From Alphaproteobacteria bacterium (GTDB lineage Bacteria; Pseudomonadota; Alphaproteobacteria; Bin65), in the NCBI GenBank assembly GCA_021776685.1, contig JAJFFJ010000019.1, positions 1 to 50,521 of the forward strand: a DNA stretch of 50,521 bases. The letters run 5' to 3'. The position numbers and the translations under genes are program-made. Below, in pieces: positions 1 through 8,968 of the stretch (the stretch's first letter is position 1; the number at the start of each line of letters is the position of its first letter). A model generated the notes under the pieces. The model made no database searches, was not told the origin of the DNA, and saw only the letters and a list, made by a program, of their open reading frames with translations.

Positions 1-98
1 GATCATTCGGCCGCAGCCGTCATTCTGCTGCGGTATATACCAGCGCCTTCCTTAGATCGAAAGCGCCGGAAGGCACACTAAAAGACAAGCCGGGCACT

Positions 99-172
99 TG
101 GAGGCGCGGACCGGAATCGAACCGGTGTAAACGGATTTGCAGTCCGCTGCGTAACCACTCCGCCACCGCGCC
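99..172 (-). tRNA. tRNA-Cys (anticodon GCA), CCA encoded
   Basis: Read on the minus strand this is a complete 74-nt cloverleaf. The acceptor GGCGCGG pairs with CCGCGCC, followed by discriminator U and an encoded CCA at 101-99. The anticodon loop carries GCA (ACTGCAAAT), the T-arm has GGTTCGATTCC, and U73 is the standard Cys identity base. No intron is seen. Confidence 0.97.
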
Positions 173-328
173 GGCATTGCCTGCCAGGCCCCCAATCCGG
201 GGGCACTGGAAGAGGGCTGATATAAGGGGCGGCAAAAGGCAGCGTCAAGCTGCGGCGTGTGACAATCGGTGCGGCGTCTTGTGCTTCTGCCTTTGGGGTT
301 ATCGCTGCCGCACCCCACAAGTCCTTGA

Positions 329-357
329 TTGTCAGTGTCTTCCACGGCCTCTATATA
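329..357 (+). promoter_or_regulatory. sigma70-type promoter ahead of the PIMT-like gene
   Basis: TTGTCA (329-334), 17-nt spacer, TATATA (352-357). This would start transcription near 364, leaving a leader of about 100 nt before the ATG at 467. The gap 173-466 otherwise holds nothing I recognise. Matches are to the general -35/-10 consensus only. Confidence 0.5.
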
Positions 358-466
358 GTCGATAATTCCGGCTGCGCGCGGGGTGCGTTAACTTTCACCC
401 TGTATCCTTGTTCTTGGGATCGCCTGCAATTGGTTTTTGACAGGTAGTGTCTAACAGGTAGTTTTC

Positions 467-1123
467 ATGACCGACTTTGCCGCGGCGCGCCACAACATGG
501 TGGAAAGCCAAATCCGGCCCAACCGGGTCAGCAACCCCGCCCTGATCGAAGCCTTGCAGGATGTTCCGCGCGAACAGTTCGTGCCGGTCGCCAGCCGGCC
601 CGTGGCTTATGTGGACGACGATATCGCGGTAAAGCGCGGGCGCTTCCTGATGGAACCCCGAATAATGGCGCGGCTGATCGAATCGGCTGCCATTGATCCG
701 AATGACATGGTGCTCGATGTGGGGTGTGGCACCGGCTATTCCACAGCGATTTTGGCGCGTTTATGCGGCACAGCTGTGGGACTGGAAAGCGATGACGAAC
801 TGGCGGCGGAGGCGGAGGAACGACTGACGGCGCTGGGCATCGACAATGCGCTGATCGTGCGCAATGACCTGCGCGAAGGATACCCCGGCCAGGCGCCCTA
901 TGACGTGATCATTTTTGGCGGCGCTGTGGCGGAAATTCCCGAGGCCTTTGGCGAGCAGCTGGCGGAACGCGGCCGTTTGCTGGCGGTTGTGGGTGGCGAC
1001 GGAATTGTCGGCAAGGCAACGTTGATGACCAAACATGGCGGTGTGTTGTCGAGCCGCGAAGTGTTTGATGCCGCGACCCCCTTTCTGCCCGGATTTGAGC
1101 CGGCGGAGGATTTTCGGTTTTGA
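467..1123 (+). CDS. PIMT-family methyltransferase (protein-L-isoaspartate O-methyltransferase-like)
   Basis: This 218-aa SAM-dependent methyltransferase has PIMT-family architecture. The N-terminal segment (VESQIRPNRV, then DVPREQFVP) is typical of the family, and SAM-binding motif I is DVGCGTGYS at about residues 84-92, with an acidic residue in GLESDD ending the next strand. The loop that in canonical PIMT reads DQTISQP is replaced here by GRFLMEPRI, so repair of isoaspartate is not assured. A second, canonical copy lies at 33798. The start is ATG with AGGTAG upstream. Its stop lies 45 nt before the preferred tolC start, and this pairing with tolC is common in Alphaproteobacteria. Confidence 0.88.
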   Translation: MTDFAAARHNMVESQIRPNRVSNPALIEALQDVPREQFVPVASRPVAYVDDDIAVKRGRFLMEPRIMARLIESAAIDPNDMVLDVGCGTGYSTAILARLCGTAVGLESDDELAAEAEERLTALGIDNALIVRNDLREGYPGQAPYDVIIFGGAVAEIPEAFGEQLAERGRLLAVVGGDGIVGKATLMTKHGGVLSSREVFDAATPFLPGFEPAEDFRF

Positions 1124-1167
1124 TCGTAGATGTTAGTAGGAAACAAGAATGTGACGAGGCGCACCAG

Positions 1168-2604
1168 ATGATCTTTCCTCGCCGCGGGCCCGCGTCGCTG
1201 ATGATTGCCGCTGTCTTTGTTGGCGCCATGGGCGTTGCCGCGAGCTTTCAGGCGACCCCGGCCGGCGCACGGTCGCTGCGCAAGTCGCTGACCGACGCCT
1301 ACCATACGAACCCGAGGCTCAAAGCAGCCCGCGCCCAGCTCAAAGAGATCGACGAGCAGGCGGCCCAGGCAATCTCTAATTGGCGCCCGAATGTCTCCCT
1401 GTCCGCTGATGCAGGGCGGGCGTGGAACAATTCGCGCAGCACCCGTTCGATTCCGTCAACCACCAGCCGCACCATTCGCAATCCGCGCGGCGTCAATCTG
1501 ACGATCAGTCAGATCATCTGGCGTGGCGGCCGGAACTTTGCTCAGCTGCGTCAGGCCGAAGGCAACATTCGTGCCCAGCGCGCGCGGCTGCTGTCCACGG
1601 AGCAGGCGGTATTTCTCGATGTTGTGCGCGCCCACATGAATGTGGTGCGCGATCTGGCGGTGGTCCGCCTCAGTGAAGTCAACTCCGTCCGGCTCGCGCG
1701 TCAGCTGCGCGCCACGCGCGACAGGTTTTCAGTGGGTGAAGTGACCCGCACCGACGTGGCCCAGGCCCAGGCCCGTGTTGCCCGGGCGCGGGCGGATCTG
1801 GTTCGCGCAGAGGGCGACCTGCAGAATTCCAGAGCAAACTATCGCAATCTGGTTGGCCGGCTTCCAAACAAACTGCGGCAACCGCGCCGCTTGTTGCGTA
1901 TACCGCGCCGCCGGGTTCATGTGATCAACCAGGCGCGGCGCTACCACCCGGATGTGGTTGCGTCGATCTATGCTGAGCGGGCGGCCCATGCCGGTGTCGA
2001 TCTCGTGCGGGGTGAACTGCTGCCATCCCTGAGCGTAGAAGGCACGATGGGGCACAATCGCGATTCGGGCAGTCCGCGCACCGCAACAGATTCGGCGACG
2101 ATTACAGCCAGGCTAACCGTGCCGCTGTACCAGTCCGGGGCGGTCATGTCCCGGATTCGCGCGGCCAAACAGGGCGTGTTCCGGCTGCGCCATGACCGCG
2201 CGCAGGCCTACCGGACGGTGACCGAGAATGCCACCCGCGGCTGGAACAGTTTCCGGACCGCCTCCTCGCAGGTGCGGGCATTCCGGTCGGAGGCGCGGGC
2301 CAATTCCATTGCCCTTGAAGGCGTTCGGCAGGAAGCGCGGGCCGGTCTGCGCACGGTGCTGGATGTTCTGGATGCCCAGCAGGAGTTGTTCCAGTCCCGC
2401 GTCGATCTTGTGCGCTCGGAGAGAGATCGGGTCGTGGCTGCGTATGAAGTTTGGGCAGCTATGGGACGGCTGACCACGCGGCAACTGCGGCTCAGGGTCA
2501 AACGCTTTGACCCGAAGGCCTATTACAAGGCCGTGAAATACAAATTGTGGGGATTCGGGCGATCTGTCGGCAAGCCGCCGAGATACAACCCAAAAAAGCC
2601 ATAA
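1168..2604 (+). CDS. tolC: TolC family outer-membrane efflux/secretion channel
   Basis: About 478 aa. TolC-type proteins form trimeric outer-membrane and periplasmic tunnels used by type I secretion systems and RND pumps. A hydrophobic signal peptide ends near ATPAGA-RS, followed by SLTDAYHTNPRLKAARAQL, the usual first helix of the mature protein. Two long helical repeats (about 70-230 and 290-430) carry the typical TRTDVAQAQARV and LRTVLDVLDAQQELF segments. I chose ATG 1168 (GAGG nine bases upstream, directly before the signal peptide). The frame is open back to a TTG at 1120 that would overlap the PIMT-like stop. No inner-membrane pump partners are adjacent. Confidence 0.93.
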   Translation: MIFPRRGPASLMIAAVFVGAMGVAASFQATPAGARSLRKSLTDAYHTNPRLKAARAQLKEIDEQAAQAISNWRPNVSLSADAGRAWNNSRSTRSIPSTTSRTIRNPRGVNLTISQIIWRGGRNFAQLRQAEGNIRAQRARLLSTEQAVFLDVVRAHMNVVRDLAVVRLSEVNSVRLARQLRATRDRFSVGEVTRTDVAQAQARVARARADLVRAEGDLQNSRANYRNLVGRLPNKLRQPRRLLRIPRRRVHVINQARRYHPDVVASIYAERAAHAGVDLVRGELLPSLSVEGTMGHNRDSGSPRTATDSATITARLTVPLYQSGAVMSRIRAAKQGVFRLRHDRAQAYRTVTENATRGWNSFRTASSQVRAFRSEARANSIALEGVRQEARAGLRTVLDVLDAQQELFQSRVDLVRSERDRVVAAYEVWAAMGRLTTRQLRLRVKRFDPKAYYKAVKYKLWGFGRSVGKPPRYNPKKP

Positions 2605-2649
2605 TTCACCACTTTTTGCTTCTGAACGCGGGGAGACGCGCCGGGCATT

Positions 2650-2678
2650 TTGAATAAATTAACGAATCGACCTATAGT
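2650..2678 (+). promoter_or_regulatory. sigma70-type promoter for popZ
   Basis: TTGAAT (2650-2655), 17-nt spacer, TATAGT (2673-2678), placing the start of transcription about 24 nt before the ATG at 2709. It lies in an AT-richer patch between tolC and the PopZ-type gene. Confidence 0.5.
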
Positions 2679-2708
2679 GTGCCCGGGAGTTGCAGGGCCG
2701 AAGAGCAG

Positions 2709-3860
2709 ATGAGCAAGACGCCAGCCACCCAAGAACCCTCGATGGAGGAAATCCTGTCCTCGATTCGGAGAATTATCTCCGAGGACGACAAGGATTCACC
2801 GACAGCCCAGGCCCATGGGACGCCTGAGCCGGCCGCTGAGCCGGTTCCGGAGCCTGCCCAGAGGAATGGCGCCGTCGCTTACCCGGAGCAGGCGGTTGTT
2901 GCCGCAAATGGCGCAATCAATGGCCATGACACTAATGGCGCTACGCACCTGCCGGTTCAGCCAGAAGAATCTCTCAAGATTGCGCCCAACGGCGCCTTCG
3001 GCGGTGGACAGATGGGCGAAGCCGGACCGGCTGCACCCGCGCACGTCGAAGCCTTTGCTTCCGGGCACACAGATACACTTACGCTCGATCAACCGGCCAA
3101 TGAGGTTGCGGCGCCGTCCTACAGGGCGGGCGCTGGATTTGAAGGCGTGCCGGGCCATGGCGCAGCGGAAGAAGTGTTGGACCTGACCGAGATGGTGGCG
3201 TCTGACGGCCGGGTTGTAAAAATCACGCCCCAGGGTCTGAACGATCCCGCCCTTGCAAACGGTGCGGTGAGCCAGCATGGCCTTGATCACGAATATCCGG
3301 GCAGCGAGGGGCATCTGACAAATAGCGCTGACGCCTTCGGCGCATCGTTCGGCCAGGCCGCGCAGGCCGAGACGCAAGGCGTCGACGAGGTGAGCTACAC
3401 GGACGCCGATCTGGACGGGACACCCGCCTATATGGCCGCCGCCGATACAGGCGCGGTACAAAATTCAGCCGCTGACACACCTGCCGACACTATGCCGGAA
3501 TATACAGACCAGGACCCGCCGGAAGCCCAAAACGACTTCCAACCGGCAGAGCCATCAGCCGATGCGTTTGCAGAGTTGGCGGGGACGGAGGAGCAAGGTA
3601 GCGACGAGGCCATGACACAAAATTCACAACCGACTCAGGAAAACGGTATCCAGCCCGCGTTTGGCGACAACGCCTTCCGTGGGAATGCTGATCAAGGCGC
3701 GGCTGCTGCTGGTGCCGCTAATGTCGCCGGTGCAGGTCTGGACGCCATGGTGCAACAGATGGCGGAGCCGATGATCCGTCAGTGGATTGAGCAGAACATG
3801 CCGCAGATGATCGAGCAGATCGTACGTGACGAGGTCGCCCGCCGTCTAAGCGGCGGCTGA
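2709..3860 (+). CDS. popZ: PopZ-type polar organising protein (DUF2497 family)
   Basis: 383 aa with the two conserved ends of DUF2497/PopZ. The N-terminal helix is EPSMEEILSSIRRIISED (about residues 9-26). The C-terminal oligomerisation helices (about 343-381) contain MAEPMIRQWIEQNMPQMIEQ and end VARRLSGG. Between them is over 300 residues of acidic, Ala/Pro/Gly-rich low-complexity sequence, expected to be disordered. In Caulobacter PopZ forms a polar condensate that anchors the ParB-centromere complex, but that protein is much shorter, so the linker here is expanded. ATG 2709 is preferred over an upstream in-frame start at 2679 because the conserved helix follows it directly. Its place just upstream of valS is typical for the class. 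Confidence 0.88.
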   Translation: MSKTPATQEPSMEEILSSIRRIISEDDKDSPTAQAHGTPEPAAEPVPEPAQRNGAVAYPEQAVVAANGAINGHDTNGATHLPVQPEESLKIAPNGAFGGGQMGEAGPAAPAHVEAFASGHTDTLTLDQPANEVAAPSYRAGAGFEGVPGHGAAEEVLDLTEMVASDGRVVKITPQGLNDPALANGAVSQHGLDHEYPGSEGHLTNSADAFGASFGQAAQAETQGVDEVSYTDADLDGTPAYMAAADTGAVQNSAADTPADTMPEYTDQDPPEAQNDFQPAEPSADAFAELAGTEEQGSDEAMTQNSQPTQENGIQPAFGDNAFRGNADQGAAAAGAANVAGAGLDAMVQQMAEPMIRQWIEQNMPQMIEQIVRDEVARRLSGG

Positions 3861-3883
3861 TCCGCGGCAATTAGCAGCCGAAC

Positions 3884-3922
3884 GAAAGCGCCCCGCGGAT
3901 TGACCTCCGCGGGGCGCTTTCG
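3884..3922 (+). terminator. Intrinsic terminator-like hairpin between popZ and valS
   Basis: A perfect 16-bp stem, GAAAGCGCCCCGCGGA (3884-3899) with its complement (3906-3921), around a 6-nt loop. The 3' arm ends in TTTCGT rather than a long U-tract. It lies 23 nt after the popZ stop. Confidence 0.75.
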
Positions 3923-3994
3923 TATGGGAACCCGGCTGGGCCGACCTGCCGCCAGAGCGTAACCAGAGCGCAACCTGACCAACCCGAGGGCATC

Positions 3995-6691
3995 ATGCTC
4001 GACAAAACCTTTGACCCGCACGCGGTTGAAGCCCGCCAATATGAACGTTGGGAGGCGTCCGGCGGATTCGCGGCTGATCCGCAGAATGCCGCCGAGCCCT
4101 ATGCGATCATGATCCCGCCGCCGAATGTGACGGGCAGCCTGCACATGGGGCATGCGCTCAACAACACCATCCAGGACATCCTGATCCGCTATCACCGGAT
4201 GGCCGGCCGCAATGTGCTGTGGCAACCGGGTATGGATCATGCCGGCATCGCCACGCAGATGGTGGTGGAACGCCAGTTGGGTGAGCAGGGTGTACACCTT
4301 GATCGCGGCACCGGCCGGCAGGGAGAAAACAGCAATCTGATCGGGCGAGAGGCCTTCGTCGAAAAGGTCTGGGAATGGAAAGAACATTCCGGCGGTGTGA
4401 TCCTGGAGCAACTGCGCCGCCTGGGCGCGTCCTGCGACTGGGAGCGCGAACGTTTCACAATGGACGAGGGGCTCTCCCGCGCCGTGCTCGAGGTGTTTGT
4501 CGCGCTTTATAAAGAAGACCTGATCTATCGCGGCAACCGGCTGGTCAACTGGGATCCGAAATTCCACACCGCGATTTCGGACCTTGAGGTGGAGCAGCGG
4601 GAAGTGCAGGGGCACCTCTGGCACTTCAAATATCCCATTGAAGGCGAGGACGGCCGCTTCATTACCGTCGCCACCACCCGTCCGGAGACGATGCTGGGCG
4701 ACACGGGCGTCGCCGTGCATCCAGAGGACGACCGCTACAAGGATCTCGTTGGCAAGCACGTGATCCTGCCCCTGGTCGGCCGCCGGATTCCGATTGTTGC
4801 TGATGAATATGCAGATCCGGAAGCAGGATCCGGCGCGGTCAAGATCACGCCGGCCCATGACTTCAATGACTTCGAGGTGGGCGAACGCTGCAGCCTGGAG
4901 AAAATCAATATCTTCACCGTCGACGCGGCGATCAATGAGAACGCGCCGGAGAAATACCAGGGTCTGGACCGGTTCGAGGCGCGGAATCAGGTGGTGGCAG
5001 ATCTGGAGGCCGAAGGCCTGCTGGAAAAGATCGATGACCACCCCCACACGGTGCCCCATGGCGACCGCTCAGGTGTGCCCATCGAGCCCTATATGACGGA
5101 TCAGTGGTTCGTGGATGCTGAGACTATGGCGAAGCCCTGCATCGAGGCGGTGGAGAAGGGCGACACGGTCTTTGTGCCGAAGCAGTGGGAAAAGACCTAT
5201 TTCGAGTGGATGCGCAACATCCAGCCCTGGTGTATTTCGCGCCAGCTCTGGTGGGGTCACCAGATTCCCGCCTGGTATGGCCCGGATGGCGAGATCTTCG
5301 TCGAGAAATCCGAAGCTGAAGCGCAGGCCGCGGCCGACCTACACTATGGCAAAGCCGCCGAACTGACCCGGGATCCGGACGTACTCGACACCTGGTTCTC
5401 CTCAGCGCTGTGGCCGTTCTCGACCATCGGCTGGCCGGATGAGACGCCGGAACTGGCCGCATACTATCCCGGCAGCTGTCTGGTCACTGGCTTCGACATC
5501 ATCTTCTTCTGGGTCGCCCGCATGATGATGATGGGTATGCACTTCATGAAGGACGATGCCGGCGCGCCACAGGTTCCCTTCAAGGATGTCTATATCCACG
5601 CTCTAGTGAGGGACGAGAAGGGGCAGAAGATGTCCAAGTCGAAGGGCAATGTGCTGGACCCGCTCGACCTGATCGACAAGTTCGGCGCCGACGCCGTGCG
5701 TTTCACGCTGGCAGCCATGGCTGCCCAGGGCCGCGATATTCGGATGGCGGAAAGCCGTATTGAGGGCTATCGCAACTTTGCCACCAAGCTGTGGAATGCC
5801 GCCCGCTATGCGGAGATGAACGATGCCGCGGTGCCGGAGGGATTTGACCCGACGGCAAACAAGGAAACCGTCAATCGCTGGATTGTCAGCGAACTGGCGG
5901 AAGTGGGCGCCAAGGTTGAACAGGCGATCGAGGAGTATCGATTCAACGAAGGCGCTCACGCGCTCTACCAGTTTATCTGGCACACCTATTGCGACTGGTA
6001 TCTGGAATTCACTAAACCGATCCTGCAGGCGGGCAGCGCCGAGGCTCAGGCAGAGACCCGCGCCACCACCATGTGGGTGCTGCACCGCATGCTGCACTAT
6101 CTGCATCCGATGATGCCGTTCCTCACGGAAGAGCTGTGGCAACAATTGGGCGATGGCAACTCGTTGCTGATGACCAATTCCTGGCCCGCCGCGGGCGCAG
6201 ACCATGTGGATGCGGACGCGGTGGCGGAGATGGACTGGGTGGTACGCCTGATCACCCAGGTGCGGGCGGTCAGGGCGGAGCTGAATGTATCGCCCGGTGA
6301 CAAAATTCCGCTGCAGATCAAGGATGCCGGCGCGGCTACCCAGTCACGGCTCGACACCAACCGCGAGATCATTGAGCGGCTGGCGCGGCTGACCGGGATT
6401 GAGCCTGTGGAGGCGGTGCCCGACGGGGCGATTCAGGAAGTGCTGGACGAAGCGACCCTGATCCTGCCGCTTGCCGGCGTCGTCGACATCGACCAGGAGC
6501 GGGCCCGTCTCCAGAAGGAGCTGGACAAGATCGCCGGCGAGATCAACAAGTTCGAGAAGAAGCTGTCTAACGAAAACTTTCTTTCAAAGGCGCCGGAAGC
6601 TGTGGTTGCCGAGCAACGTGAACGCAAGGCCGACGCCGAAGCCCAGCAGGTCAAGGTTGCAGAGGCATTGAAACGGCTGGAATCTGTCTAG
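3995..6691 (+). CDS. valS: Valyl-tRNA synthetase
   Basis: 898 aa, normal length for a class Ia ValRS, which charges tRNA-Val in the cytoplasm. The HIGH signature is PPNVTGSLHMGH (about 42-53). The editing (CP1) domain holds TTRPETMLGDTGVAVHP. KMSKS is K545-M-S-K-S549. The anticodon-binding domain follows, and the C-terminal coiled-coil arm (about 830-898, rich in Lys and Glu) closes the protein. The start ATG is preceded by GAGGG. It is separated from popZ by a terminator and appears to be its own transcription unit. Confidence 0.98.
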   Translation: MLDKTFDPHAVEARQYERWEASGGFAADPQNAAEPYAIMIPPPNVTGSLHMGHALNNTIQDILIRYHRMAGRNVLWQPGMDHAGIATQMVVERQLGEQGVHLDRGTGRQGENSNLIGREAFVEKVWEWKEHSGGVILEQLRRLGASCDWERERFTMDEGLSRAVLEVFVALYKEDLIYRGNRLVNWDPKFHTAISDLEVEQREVQGHLWHFKYPIEGEDGRFITVATTRPETMLGDTGVAVHPEDDRYKDLVGKHVILPLVGRRIPIVADEYADPEAGSGAVKITPAHDFNDFEVGERCSLEKINIFTVDAAINENAPEKYQGLDRFEARNQVVADLEAEGLLEKIDDHPHTVPHGDRSGVPIEPYMTDQWFVDAETMAKPCIEAVEKGDTVFVPKQWEKTYFEWMRNIQPWCISRQLWWGHQIPAWYGPDGEIFVEKSEAEAQAAADLHYGKAAELTRDPDVLDTWFSSALWPFSTIGWPDETPELAAYYPGSCLVTGFDIIFFWVARMMMMGMHFMKDDAGAPQVPFKDVYIHALVRDEKGQKMSKSKGNVLDPLDLIDKFGADAVRFTLAAMAAQGRDIRMAESRIEGYRNFATKLWNAARYAEMNDAAVPEGFDPTANKETVNRWIVSELAEVGAKVEQAIEEYRFNEGAHALYQFIWHTYCDWYLEFTKPILQAGSAEAQAETRATTMWVLHRMLHYLHPMMPFLTEELWQQLGDGNSLLMTNSWPAAGADHVDADAVAEMDWVVRLITQVRAVRAELNVSPGDKIPLQIKDAGAATQSRLDTNREIIERLARLTGIEPVEAVPDGAIQEVLDEATLILPLAGVVDIDQERARLQKELDKIAGEINKFEKKLSNENFLSKAPEAVVAEQRERKADAEAQQVKVAEALKRLESV

Positions 6692-6702
6692 GGTGGTGCT
6701 GA

Positions 6703-6731
6703 TTGAAAGCCGGTGTGCTTCACACTAGCAT
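6703..6731 (+). promoter_or_regulatory. Candidate promoter for the 2OG-Fe(II) oxygenase gene
   Basis: TTGAAA (6703-6708), 17-nt spacer, TAGCAT (6726-6731), within the 73-nt gap after valS. Four of six bases match at -10. This would leave a leader of about 26 nt before the GTG at 6765. Confidence 0.4.
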
Positions 6732-6764
6732 TAGGGCAACTGCAAGCCGAACCTGGGTGAACCC

Positions 6765-7832
6765 GTGACGAGCAACGGCGACTTTACCGAAATTCCCATC
6801 GTGGATCTGTCTCCCTGGCGGGGAGATGCCGGGGGGCGGGCGGCCTTTGCCGATGAGGTGCGGGAGATCTGCCACAATGTCGGTTTCCTGGTGCTGACCG
6901 GGCATGGCATTGATCCGTCGACGGTGACGGACGTTTTTTCGATCTCGGAGCGCTTTTTTGACCTTTCGGAAGAAAAGAAGCGCCTGATCGACAAGCGCCA
7001 GTCGCGCCATTTCCGCGGCTGGGAACCGGTGGGCGCAGAGTACACAAATAACCGTCCTGATATGCGTGAGCAGATCGATCTGTGGAGCGAGCACACGCCA
7101 CATCCGGCGGATTCCCATCCGGCCTATCTCAGGTTGCTCGGCCCCAATCAGTGGCCGCCGGAAGAGGTGGTTCCCGGCTTTCACGCCATCCTGGACCGGT
7201 GGTTCCGCGAGATGGGCGCACTGGCGGATGACTTGATGGGCGTGTTTGCCACCGGACTTGGCCTGCCCGAAGACCATTTCGACCGGCTGTTCGGCGCCGA
7301 GCGTATGTCGCTGACAAAGCTGATCTGCTATCCGGAGACGCCGGCGGGGGAGTTCGGGGTCAACGCCCACCATGACGCCGGTTTCCTGACTATTCTGGCG
7401 CCCGGTGAGGTGCCGGGTCTGGAGGTGGAGAACGCCGCCGGCGACTGGATCACCGTACCGCTGATCCCCGGCTCTTTCGTCATCAACCTCGGCGAGGTGC
7501 TGCAGGCGATGACGGGCAACTATTTCATCGCCACACCGCACCGGGTGAGAACCCGCGCACCGCGCCTTTCCTGCGGCTATTTCCATGGTCCATCCCTGGA
7601 CATGTCGATTGCGCCGCTCGATCTGGCACCCGAATTTCGCGACGCTGTTGCCGCGAGCCCGCGCCACGCGAATGCCGGCTTCATGGCCCAGGCGGAAGAG
7701 ACCGAAGCAGGCGTCGCGGCCATGCAAAGTGCGGAGCACCCGGATATCTACGGCGAGCAACTCTGGAACTATTTCCTGCGTAGTTATCCTGACAACGCGT
7801 GTCTGCATTATCCTGATGCCGTCGCGCCCTGA
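6765..7832 (+). CDS. 2-oxoglutarate/Fe(II)-dependent oxygenase, isopenicillin-N-synthase family
   Basis: 355 aa. It has the N-terminal DIOX_N domain (IPIVDLSPW, then FLVLTGHGID) and the double-stranded beta-helix with the Fe(II) triad H202-x-D204 (NAHHDAGF) and H259 (ATPHRVRT). R267-x-S269 (RLS) is the usual co-substrate anchor. Members oxidise small molecules, and the substrate cannot be told from the sequence. The GTG start is the first plausible one: the IPIVDL strand begins ten residues in. It appears monocistronic, as the next gene is 37 nt downstream and encodes an unrelated secreted protein. Confidence 0.92.
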   Translation: MTSNGDFTEIPIVDLSPWRGDAGGRAAFADEVREICHNVGFLVLTGHGIDPSTVTDVFSISERFFDLSEEKKRLIDKRQSRHFRGWEPVGAEYTNNRPDMREQIDLWSEHTPHPADSHPAYLRLLGPNQWPPEEVVPGFHAILDRWFREMGALADDLMGVFATGLGLPEDHFDRLFGAERMSLTKLICYPETPAGEFGVNAHHDAGFLTILAPGEVPGLEVENAAGDWITVPLIPGSFVINLGEVLQAMTGNYFIATPHRVRTRAPRLSCGYFHGPSLDMSIAPLDLAPEFRDAVAASPRHANAGFMAQAEETEAGVAAMQSAEHPDIYGEQLWNYFLRSYPDNACLHYPDAVAP

Positions 7833-7869
7833 CGGACGGGTCACTTCCGCCGCCTAACCGGAGCCTTTC

Positions 7870-8283
7870 ATGAAAGCTATAATTGCCATCGCTGCCGCCT
7901 TGGCCGCACTGACACCTTTGCCGGTGCAGGCCGCCGACATGACCAGCGCCAAGACCGTATCCTGCATGGTCGCTAAGGGAGGCCGTTGCAAGGCCGACGG
8001 CACCTGCACGTGGCGGGACGCAACGGAGCGGGACAAAGGACGGATCCTGGTGCTTGAATTGGAGGCCAAAATCGCGCTGATGCAGTTCAATGGCAAACGC
8101 AAGAAAATGGGTATCGTCGCCGCCGACAAAGTCGAAAAAGGTGTTCGACACGTGGTCGTAAAACGAAAAGCAAACGCCAACCCAAAGTTCGACATGGTCC
8201 TGAAAATCAAGAAAAGCGGCGCTTTCAGTGGCTCGCGTGCCAGGAAACGCGTGCGATTCACAGGCACCTGCAAGGCCGGCTAG
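7870..8283 (+). CDS. Secreted small protein of unknown function
   Basis: 137 aa. A clear Sec signal peptide (about residues 1-21, cleavage after PVQA) is followed by a basic mature protein with four cysteines: CMVAKGGRCKADGTC near the N-terminus and one in GTCKAG at the C-terminus, compatible with two disulfides. Lys is abundant. The Cys-x7-Cys-x5-Cys opening followed by beta-strand-like sequence resembles small periplasmic proteins, but I recognise no named family. It converges on another secreted orphan gene 27 nt downstream. The start ATG is preceded by GGAG. Confidence 0.75.
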   Translation: MKAIIAIAAALAALTPLPVQAADMTSAKTVSCMVAKGGRCKADGTCTWRDATERDKGRILVLELEAKIALMQFNGKRKKMGIVAADKVEKGVRHVVVKRKANANPKFDMVLKIKKSGAFSGSRARKRVRFTGTCKAG

Positions 8284-8310
8284 CACCAATCCTGTCGGAG
8301 TGCCTGCCCA

Positions 8311-8838
8311 CTAACGAAATCGCAGGGAATTGAAAAACCGTAGCATCGGCGCGTCGATTGCGGCGCCGGCCTGGCCCACGGCATGGCGCTGGCTGAATCC
8401 CAGATGCACCACTGCGCCCGTGCGTGGATGCAGGCAATAGAGATCCGCGCCTTTCAACCGGTATTGCCGGCCTGACTTGCTGCGCCAGGGCCGGGCAAAG
8501 CGCTTGAAGACACAGTTGGCGCCCGCAAGCTGCCGCCGGATCGGTCGTGATCCATCGGTGCTCGTGGTCAGCCGCTGGGCCAGGGCCTCCAGACCGGTCC
8601 AGCCGCTCGCCCGGCCGCTCAGGGTTCGCCCGAACGCGATGATGGAGGTTCTCGTCCCGGGGACCCGGTTTCGAAAGGTCACCATGCGGGTTTGCTTGCC
8701 AACGGCGGTCCAGCCGGCGCCCTGGGGCTTTACGACCGAGAAGTCGCCGTGAGTCACCCGTTGCGCTGTGGCATGTGCTGGCATCAACGCTGCCGCACTG
8801 GCCACAACGATGGATATTTTGAGAGCTTGTGTGCGCAT
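8311..8838 (-). CDS. Secreted protein of unknown function
   Basis: 175 aa with a signal peptide (about 1-25, cleavage after HATA). The mature part has two cysteines (NCVFKRF and LYCLHP) likely to form a disulfide, and a C-terminal LRFFNSLRF strand. The central GADLYCLHP and VHLGFSQR segments look like a compact beta-rich domain. I recognise no family. It is divergent from ilvD, and its start lies 130 nt from the ilvD start, so both promoters must sit in that gap. It may be functionally linked to the secreted genes at 7870 and 10819, but only proximity suggests this. Confidence 0.72.
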   Translation of the reverse strand: MRTQALKISIVVASAAALMPAHATAQRVTHGDFSVVKPQGAGWTAVGKQTRMVTFRNRVPGTRTSIIAFGRTLSGRASGWTGLEALAQRLTTSTDGSRPIRRQLAGANCVFKRFARPWRSKSGRQYRLKGADLYCLHPRTGAVVHLGFSQRHAVGQAGAAIDAPMLRFFNSLRFR

Positions 8839-8917
8839 GGGTGGTCCTCCCGACTGCTATGAGGGTGGCGGTCTGACGCAGCCCGTGACGCCGCGTCTGC
8901 TTGTACCGGTCGTCACC

Positions 8918-8937
8918 CTGCCGCTATTTTGCGGCAG
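8918..8937. promoter_or_regulatory. Palindrome ahead of ilvD, overlapping a possible -10
   Basis: CTGCCGC-TATTTT-GCGGCAG is a perfect 7-bp inverted repeat around a 6-nt AT core, 32 nt before the ilvD ATG. A weak promoter TTGTAC-N18-TATTTT would place the -10 in the loop, so it could be an operator or an RNA hairpin in the leader. Confidence 0.35.
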
Positions 8938-8968
8938 AACCCGCCACGCATCAAATCAAGAGATCATC

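Noticed and set aside
1-98. Possible feature at the left edge
   Set aside because: Only a short stretch downstream of the tRNA 3' end is visible; no gene or convincing terminator is seen.
3779-5059. Long antisense ORF (426 codons) opposite valS
   Set aside because: Shadow of the GC-rich valS frame; valS is complete with all motifs.
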